NCBI GenBank assembly: GCA_015494735.1
Contig: WGAQ01000109.1
Location: 1-9,276, forward strand
Direction: 5' to 3'
DNA from: Caldifarciminota bacterium
GTDB lineage: Bacteria > Hydrothermota > Hydrothermia > LBFQ01 > DSFT01
DNA length: 9,276 bases
A model generated the notes under the pieces. That model ran no database searches and was not told the DNA's origin. It saw only the letters and a list, made by a program, of their open reading frames with translations. The first letter of the stretch is position 1; every line of letters begins with the position of its first letter. Positions 6,543-9,276 of the stretch are shown here, piece after piece. Position numbers and translations under genes: made by a program.

Positions 6543-7452
6543 ATTCCTGCAGCAATTCGAAAAGTACCTGAAGGAGACCATCATAATACTCCTGGGACCG
6601 GAATCCTATCCCCTCAGGCGTATAATGGAGAAGTACAGGGAAAACAATTTCGAGACGAAGACATTCTGGGCCGACGAGTCCCCTCCGGAGGAAGTCCTCA
6701 AGAGTCTGCGCAGCGTGAGCATGTTCGACAGCAGCAACAAGGCGATTCTGGTGAAGAATTTCCTCCAGTGGAAGAACTGGAAGGAGTTCATGGAATCGAT
6801 TCCATCCGGGAACAGGGTCCTCCTTTACGATACTCTGACGGATGAGGGGGACGAAAAGAAACTGGCCAGAAAGGTGAAGGAATGGGCGAAAGGCACATTC
6901 AGGAGGAACAGTGTTCCCACCATAGTGTTGATGCCCTATCTGTCGAGAGAAGCCCGAATCAAATGGGTCATGCAGAAGGCAAGGAGCCAGGGAATGGTTC
7001 TGGACGCAGAAAGGGCCGCCCTGCTGGTTGACAGAACGGGTCCAGACCTGCATAATCTCGAAACTGAACTGGAGAAGATTTTCCTGGGAGGTCCGGAGAA
7101 TATGGAGAGGCTCATGTTCACGAAGGAGGAGGAATCCATCTTCGAGATACGGGATGCCCTGAAGAGCAGGGATGGTTTGAAGATGATTAAAATCCTGCAG
7201 AGCAAAGAGCCCATACCCTCCATCGCATTCCTGCAGAGGACCCTGCTGAACAGCATATATGCCTCCTCCGATATAAAGGAGAGGGTGAAGCCTCCATTCA
7301 TGGCGAGGAAGTTTGCCGAACTGGGAAAATTCTTCTATATCAAGGAGATGTACGAGATGCTATCGAAGACTTTGGATGCGGAAAAGGGTTATAAATCCTT
7401 CCACAGGGGGAAGGTCATCCTGTTCAAATTATCAGGAGAGTTGACGGGATGA
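6526..7452 (+). CDS. holA: DNA polymerase III delta subunit (clamp loader)
   Basis: Delta is the clamp-loader subunit that opens the beta sliding clamp. At 308 residues this is slightly short of the usual 330-345. Features that fit: IIILLGPESYPLRR at 19-32, the degenerate N-terminal strand and loop of the family; MFDSSNKAILVKN at 66-78, equivalent to the family's 'lFg.rklvvv.n'; SREARIKWVMQKAR at 140-153; and the region 156-187 ending in LHNLETELEKIFL, equivalent to 'a..L....g.dl..l..EleKL'. SIFEIRDALKSRDGLK (204-219) matches the linker into the C-terminal collar helices. No intact Walker A is present, as is normal for delta. The C-terminal third is the most divergent. The start overlaps the propeller gene by 17 nt, with only a weak AAAGGG 11 nt before it, so translation is probably coupled. 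The stop overlaps the TPR gene start by 4 nt (ATGA). It is the only replication gene here. Confidence 0.85.
   Translation: MSTHIKFLQQFEKYLKETIIILLGPESYPLRRIMEKYRENNFETKTFWADESPPEEVLKSLRSVSMFDSSNKAILVKNFLQWKNWKEFMESIPSGNRVLLYDTLTDEGDEKKLARKVKEWAKGTFRRNSVPTIVLMPYLSREARIKWVMQKARSQGMVLDAERAALLVDRTGPDLHNLETELEKIFLGGPENMERLMFTKEEESIFEIRDALKSRDGLKMIKILQSKEPIPSIAFLQRTLLNSIYASSDIKERVKPPFMARKFAELGKFFYIKEMYEMLSKTLDAEKGYKSFHRGKVILFKLSGELTG
7434..7440 (+). promoter_or_regulatory. Ribosome binding site of the TPR gene, inside holA
   Basis: AGGAGAG lies within the last codons of holA, with AGGAG 10 nt before the ATG at 7449. This favours 7449 over the adjacent ATG at 7452. Confidence 0.6.
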
Positions 7453-9086
7453 TGGGTATTCTCATTTCGCTCATAACCATATCGCAACTGGATTCGGCCC
7501 GAATACTGATAGACAGGGGCAGGTATGAGGAAGCGGCCAGAATTCTGGAGAAGTACGTGCGAAAAGAGGGGAAGGAAAACTGGGAAGCCTACAAGTTGCT
7601 CGTGGAGGTTTACGGAACCCTGAAGAAGCCCGAAAAAGCCCTCCACTGGGCAGAGGAAGCCCTGAAGGAATTCCCCGGAGACCCCACATTTCTGAATTAC
7701 AGGGCCATCATACTGGACAACATGGACGAACTGGACAGGGCCATTCTGGATTACAGGTATCTGTACGAAAACTTTCCCGACAGCGTCTCCTACATGGTGA
7801 ACTATGGAAACGCCCTGTACCGGATGGGGCAATACGACCGGGCCCAGTCGATTCTGGAGAAAGCGGTGGAAATACTGGAGAATCGGGCATCCGAGCCCGG
7901 AATCACCTTCAGGGACATGGAACTCCTGTACAAATCCCTCATAATACTCTCCTACATCTACCACAGGAAGGGCGAGAAGGAGAAGGCTGTTCAGGCAACT
8001 CTGAAGGCGATGCAGTACTCGATGGACAGGAAAGCCTTTTACGACTATGCTCTTGCCCTGCTGTTCAACACCCACGAGTACCTGAAACTGGCCAACATAA
8101 TGAAGAGGGCGGTGAAGCTCTATCCGGAAGAGCCCAATTACCACAAATACCTCGGTCTCGCCCAGTACATGCTGGCCGTAAAAAGTCAGAATCGGGAGGA
8201 AAAGGATTCCCTCGTTCTGGAAAGTATAAGGAGTTTGTCCACAGCCCTGGGATTGAAGCCGGACCCGGTCGTTCTCTATTACCTCGCCAAGGATTACCAG
8301 TTGCTCAAGAAGAGAGGCGCAGTAATGCACTACACCAACCTGTGCTACTATCTGGACGACGACTGTCGATTCATTCAGGTTTACGAATTGCTGGATGAGG
8401 GGGATATAGACCGGGCCCTGCAGATTGCCCTTACGATAGACATAAACACCTCTTTCGAGGCTCGGGTTCTGGCATACGCCTTCGAAAAGGCAGGCAGAAC
8501 AGGACTGGCGGAAAAGTACCTGAAACTGGCCATAAAACTGGACCCATTCAATCTGGAGCGGTACCGCAGTTATATGACCTTCCTGCTGAGACACGGAAAA
8601 CTCGACGAATATTACAGAGTCCTGAAGAGATACGTCTCCCTAAATCCACAAGACCCGGAAGCATATTACGACCTGGCCAATTACTACAATGCAGAAGGGA
8701 AATACGATTCTGCCTCCATTTACTACGAAAAGGCTGCCAGATTACTGGAGGAGAAACTGGACACCACATCCCTCCCCGAGGATTACAGACTCCTGTCCTT
8801 CGTCTATAATAACTGGGGATACATGCTGGTGGACAGGGGCATAGACGTTAAGAAAGGATTCGAACTTCTGAAGAAGGCCCTCCAGCTCAATCCCACGGAT
8901 GCAAGCATACTGGATTCCATGGGATGGGCCCTGTACAGGATGGGGAGCATAGAAGACGCATACGGATACATAAAACGGGCCCACGAACTCAAACCGGATG
9001 ATGAGGAAATTAAAAAGCACTATCAGGAAATCCAGAGGCACATACAGTCGCAGGAGAAGGGGGAGGACCGGCAGGGTCAGAACTGA
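7449..9086 (+). CDS. Large tetratricopeptide repeat protein, probably exported
   Basis: The 545-residue protein is built almost entirely of TPR helix pairs, so it is a protein-binding scaffold with no enzymatic domain. Clear repeats lie near residues 14-40, 45-76, 80-110, 114-145, 162-190, 196-226, 229-270, 274-300, 337-367, 370-400, 403-432, 449-482 and 485-517. The best match the consensus well, for example YGNALYRMGQYDRAQSILEK and DSMGWALYRMGSIEDAYGYI. The last two repeats (NWGYMLVDRG, then ALQLNPTDASILDSMGWALY) carry the 'GY.L.drG....A..L...Al...P.d..ilDSlGW' signature frequent in long bacterial TPR proteins. Residues 1-12 (MMGILISLITIS) are a short hydrophobic leader without basic residues, suggesting an extracytoplasmic site. 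Two cysteines (299 and 306) lie seven residues apart and might form a disulphide. The gene overlaps holA by 4 nt. The highly charged tail (535-545) ends just before an insertion-sequence end. Partners are unknown. Confidence 0.85.
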   Translation: MMGILISLITISQLDSARILIDRGRYEEAARILEKYVRKEGKENWEAYKLLVEVYGTLKKPEKALHWAEEALKEFPGDPTFLNYRAIILDNMDELDRAILDYRYLYENFPDSVSYMVNYGNALYRMGQYDRAQSILEKAVEILENRASEPGITFRDMELLYKSLIILSYIYHRKGEKEKAVQATLKAMQYSMDRKAFYDYALALLFNTHEYLKLANIMKRAVKLYPEEPNYHKYLGLAQYMLAVKSQNREEKDSLVLESIRSLSTALGLKPDPVVLYYLAKDYQLLKKRGAVMHYTNLCYYLDDDCRFIQVYELLDEGDIDRALQIALTIDINTSFEARVLAYAFEKAGRTGLAEKYLKLAIKLDPFNLERYRSYMTFLLRHGKLDEYYRVLKRYVSLNPQDPEAYYDLANYYNAEGKYDSASIYYEKAARLLEEKLDTTSLPEDYRLLSFVYNNWGYMLVDRGIDVKKGFELLKKALQLNPTDASILDSMGWALYRMGSIEDAYGYIKRAHELKPDDEEIKKHYQEIQRHIQSQEKGEDRQGQN

Positions 9087-9103
9087 GCCTTCTTGTCACT
9101 TTC

Positions 9104-9122
9104 GGACATAAAATTGGACATA
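9104..9122. repeat. Short direct repeat near the insertion-sequence end
   Basis: GGACATA occurs at 9104-9110 and 9116-9122, a 12-nt period, with a TGTC at 9094-9097 that is inverted relative to the GACA motifs. All lie between the TPR stop and the transposase stop. They may be part of a terminal repeat or transposase-binding site. The gap 9087-9132 shows no terminator hairpin for the plus-strand operon. Confidence 0.35.
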
Positions 9123-9132
9123 GTGGGAATGA

Positions 9133-9276
9133 TTAATGGTCGCAGGGTTCTGGGAGAAGAACCTGAATCATGGCCCTGTGAAGATTGAACCTGCCCTTGA
9201 GGTCTTTAAATCCATGCTCGATGTAGAACCTTTTGTAATACACATCCACCCCATCGCTTATAGCAAACCACATGGC
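9133..9276 (-). CDS. IS4-type DDE transposase, C-terminal end (partial)
   Basis: Only the last 47 residues are in the window; the gene enters from the right edge and stops at TAA (9135-9133). The fragment contains YYKRFYIEHGFKDLK, which fits the IS4-family YREK signature Y-(2)-R-(3)-E-(6)-K exactly, with the Glu expected to be the third metal-binding residue of the DDE triad. The tail after it (GRFNLHRAMIQVLLPEP, then CDH) is short, as expected after the catalytic core. Whether the element is intact cannot be told. Its transcription converges on the TPR gene, and the 46-nt gap to the TPR stop must hold, or overlap, the end of the element. The family call rests on one motif in a short fragment. 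Confidence 0.65.
   Translation of the reverse strand, partial: AMWFAISDGVDVYYKRFYIEHGFKDLKGRFNLHRAMIQVLLPEPCDH

Noticed and set aside
7389..8594. Long open frame (401 codons) on the minus strand opposite the end of holA and the TPR gene
   Set aside because: It is antisense to two well-supported genes, has low-complexity Val/Gln/Phe-rich content, matches no family I know and lacks an SD site. It reflects codon bias of the TPR gene.
1..9276. CRISPR array, tRNA or rRNA gene, toxin-antitoxin pair or phage defence system
   Set aside because: No regularly spaced repeats, no cloverleaf-like segment in the short gaps, and no defence-type domains in any supported gene.

Overview
The window comes from a bacterium. 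Shine-Dalgarno (SD) sites and sigma70-like promoter hexamers are visible, and there is a bactofilin, a lytic transglycosylase, a HolA-type clamp-loader subunit and a predicted outer-membrane barrel. These point to a cell with peptidoglycan and probably two membranes. Arginine is coded mostly by AGG/AGA and isoleucine often by ATA, and the proteins are rich in charged residues, which fits a thermophile. My best guess is an uncultured lineage of the WOR-3/Hydrothermae type. That guess rests on style, not on a marker gene.

Left half, minus strand (5522 down to 555): a four-gene run with tight spacing. It starts with a cysteine-free predicted beta-barrel protein, followed 9 nt later by phosphoglycerate kinase (pgk), 34 nt later by a bactofilin and 2 nt later by a Slt-type lytic transglycosylase. 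After a 179-nt gap that holds a clear promoter, a separate minus-strand gene begins at 375 and leaves the window. It encodes the secretion leader and inhibitor-I9-like propeptide of a probable subtilisin-family protease.

Right half, plus strand (5556 to 9086): a three-gene run with overlapping ends. It encodes a seven-repeat LVIVD beta-propeller protein, the DNA polymerase III delta subunit (holA) and a large tetratricopeptide repeat (TPR) protein. Immediately beyond is the C-terminal end of an IS4-type transposase on the minus strand, with the full Y-(2)-R-(3)-E-(6)-K signature.

The two runs diverge from a 33-bp gap containing a perfect 16-bp palindrome, which places a TAAAAT -10-like hexamer on each strand. 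On the plus strand the predicted transcript would begin at the start codon, giving a leaderless message. The same hexamer-to-ATG spacing appears before pgk, the other gene with no SD site and no close coupling.

The theme is the cell envelope. Five of the eight non-mobile genes (protease, transglycosylase, barrel, propeller, TPR protein) begin with the same odd leader: a very short hydrophobic stretch with no basic residues before it. The three cytoplasmic genes (pgk, bactofilin, holA) lack it. Bactofilin and transglycosylase together look like a cell-shape or wall-remodelling pair; pgk and holA look like housekeeping genes embedded in envelope operons. I see no CRISPR array, tRNA, rRNA or dedicated defence system. 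The leader pattern and the symmetric promoter are the most novel signals.
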